Positions 62,932-64,000 of a stretch of DNA of 64,000 nucleotides are shown here, piece by piece. The stretch covers positions 124,001 through 188,000 of the forward strand of contig CAVOIF010000001.1 of the NCBI GenBank assembly GCA_963696065.1, written 5' to 3'. Position numbers and translations under genes: made by a program. Origin of the DNA: Nakamurella sp963696065 (lineage in GTDB: Bacteria; Actinomycetota; Actinomycetes; Mycobacteriales; Nakamurellaceae). Below the pieces are notes generated by a model. That model made no database searches. It was not told the DNA's origin and saw nothing but the letters and a program-made list of their open reading frames with translations. Positions within the stretch are counted from its first letter, which is position 1, and every line of letters begins with the position of its first letter.

Positions 62932-63300
62932 ATGACGCAGCCGATGGAGCATCTCGCCTTCGAGAAGCCCGATGAGGTTCGTGAAGGTGAGAAGTGGCGA
63001 CTGGAACTACTGAACCTGGCCGGCGGAGCCCAGGTGGGACGGATCACGGTGAAACCGGGCTGGAAGTGGTCCGAGCACATCAAGCCGGTCGCCGGCACCG
63101 CTCTGTGCATGGCGCCGCATCAGCAGTACCAAATCTCCGGACGGATGCACGTCGTGATGCAGGACGGCACCGAGATCGACTCCGGACCGGGCGACGTGAC
63201 CTCTCTGCCGCCGGGCCACGACGCCTGGGTTGTCGGCGACGAGGCGGTGGTGGCCATCGACTGGCAGGGAGCGTCGGTCTGGGCCCGACCGGAGGGATAG
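62932..63300 (+). CDS. cupin-domain protein
   Basis: 122 residues, ATG 62932 with GGAGG upstream. The small cupin barrel includes ITVKPGWKWSEHIKP, PHQQYQISGRMHVVMQDG and SGPGDVTSLPPGHDAWVVGD, with His residues that could bind one metal. Members range from sensors to small isomerases. No role can be assigned. It follows the esterase by about 100 bp. Confidence 0.88.
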   Translation: MTQPMEHLAFEKPDEVREGEKWRLELLNLAGGAQVGRITVKPGWKWSEHIKPVAGTALCMAPHQQYQISGRMHVVMQDGTEIDSGPGDVTSLPPGHDAWVVGDEAVVAIDWQGASVWARPEG

Positions 63301-63374
63301 TGGTTGAACGGTCAGGAATCTGCCGTCGCCGTCGAGCCGGGCAGGTCAAGGACGCAGCTCGTTTTGCGGAGCGA

Positions 63375-63581
63375 TCACTGCGACGACTGCTCGGCGCTCA
63401 CCACCGTCAGCGGCTGAGAGGCCGGAATCTCCAGGTTCTCCGGCTTTCCGGCGAGGTTGAGCACGACCACCGGCGGCGCGCCCTGCAGGCGGTGCAGGGT
63501 CACCCGCCGGGCCGGACCTTCGGCGGGCACCACGAGGTCACCGATGTGCAGGTCGGCTGCCGACACGGTTCGGGTTCTCAT
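63375..63581 (-). CDS. small hypothetical protein
   Basis: 68 residues from ATG 63581, with GAGGT 8 nt upstream; a longer frame upstream looks non-coding. The sequence (TVSAADLHIGDLVVPAEGPA, VVVLNLAGKPENLEI) is rich in beta-forming residues and without membrane segments. No known family is recognised. It is convergent with the cupin gene. Confidence 0.55.
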   Translation of the reverse strand: MRTRTVSAADLHIGDLVVPAEGPARRVTLHRLQGAPPVVVLNLAGKPENLEIPASQPLTVVSAEQSSQ

Positions 63582-63902
63582 CGCGCTCACCTCGGGTCTC
63601 GGACGCTGACACTGCCGTCCCGATGATGGTGTCACCGGCCACCGACAGTCCTCCGCATCGCCGTCGCCGGCGCTCGGTAGATGCGGCATCGCACACGCGG
63701 ACCGACCATCGGGAGAACCCCTGAGGTGTCCGGACAACGCCCGGGACGTTGTTCGGAGACGCCTGGCGTTGTCCCGACGGGGTGCGGCCGGATGCAGCAA
63801 CGAGAGCGATCCGCGGATCCCGGCCGACCACGAAGGTGCCCGCCGAACACGGCAACGCCCGATGACGGTGAACGATCCGTCATCGGGCGTCGGTGCCGCG
63901 GG
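63582..63902. other. intergenic stretch without a credible gene
   Basis: 321 bp upstream of the small gene, with only improbable frames. Its one clear element is the hairpin at 63855-63890. Confidence 0.5.
63855..63890 (-). terminator. hairpin downstream of the last gene
   Basis: A perfect 14-bp stem ACGCCCGATGACGG/CCGTCATCGGGCGT (63855-63868 with 63877-63890) has an 8-nt loop. It lies 12 nt past the stop of the minus-strand gene that runs off the right edge. Confidence 0.75.
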
Positions 63903-64000
63903 TCAGCTCTCGATCTCTCCCGCGATGAACTTCTCCACGTTGTCCCTGGCCTGGTCGTCCGGGTACTGGACCGGCGGCGACTTCATGAAGTACGAGGACG
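63903..64000 (-). CDS. C-terminal fragment of an unidentified protein
   Basis: The frame enters from the right edge and gives the last 31 residues, ending with QARDNVEKFIAGEIES. The stop is at 63903-63905 and is followed by a strong hairpin. The fragment is too short to assign a family. Confidence 0.6.
   Translation of the reverse strand, partial: SSYFMKSPPVQYPDDQARDNVEKFIAGEIES

Overview
The window is chromosomal DNA from a high-GC actinobacterium and is centred on the replication origin. The order dnaA-dnaN-gnd-recF-DUF721-gyrB-gyrA-DUF3566 on one side, and rpmH-rnpA-yidD-yidC-jag-rsmG-parA-parB on the other, is the classic actinobacterial oriC arrangement. The cwlM-trxA-trxB-murJ-DUF6049-NUDIX-cca block matches Mycobacterium tuberculosis Rv3907c-Rv3915, except that the sigM pair is absent between murJ and trxB. 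An MFS gene, a YqgE gene, small membrane genes and leuS further right resemble Rv0037c-Rv0041. No ribosomal RNA is present, so a genus cannot be fixed. A non-mycobacterial lineage such as the Nakamurella/Frankia group is a guess.

Layout. (1) 1-2.1 kb: the tail of a Ugp/Mal-type ABC ATPase, coupled to a PHP-family phosphoesterase. (2) 2.1-17.6 kb, mostly minus strand: gyrA, gyrB, DUF721, recF, gnd, dnaN, oriC (15252-15975) and dnaA. Two plus-strand genes interrupt the run: a weak hemerythrin-like protein with a 61-bp tandem repeat at its 3' end, and a membrane-anchored BAAT-type acyltransferase/thioesterase between recF and DUF721. (3) 18-25.3 kb, plus strand: the ribosomal/RNase P/insertase operon, then rsmG, four parS sites, and parA-parB ending in a strong terminator. 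(4) 25.4-41.2 kb: D-Ala-D-Ala ligase-like protein, aminotransferase, GNAT, CwlM, thioredoxin system, MurJ fused to a pseudokinase, DUF6049, NUDIX, CCA-adding enzyme and DUF1810. (5) 41.2-50.4 kb, accessory: a protein with an LQRxxGNxAV motif and a peptidoglycan-binding domain, a Tat-exported putative glycosidase, MFS, YqgE, small membrane proteins, a LuxR regulator and a frameshifted secreted beta-helix protein. (6) 50.4-58 kb: leuS behind a probable attenuator, then lactonase, MOSC, alpha/beta hydrolase and a membrane spermidine synthase-like protein. (7) 58-64 kb: a VOC/MarR divergent pair with two operators, an APC permease, a second LQRxxGNxAV protein with an L,D-transpeptidase motif, a secreted esterase, a cupin and two small or partial genes.

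A theme that cuts across the regions is single-nucleotide G/C run-length changes. They break five reading frames (PHP gene, gyrA, BAAT gene, MFS gene and, five times, the beta-helix gene). Because gyrA is essential, at least that one is most likely a sequence error. The cluster of five in the beta-helix gene could be real decay.

How the parts work together: the core encodes replication initiation (DnaA, DnaN, RecF, gyrase), origin segregation (ParA/ParB/parS), membrane protein insertion (YidC/YidD) and peptidoglycan precursor export and control (MurJ, CwlM, Ddl-like). The best candidates for undescribed biology are the leuS leader, the two LQRxxGNxAV cell-wall proteins, the membrane-BAAT fusion and a DnaA-trio-like element in oriC.
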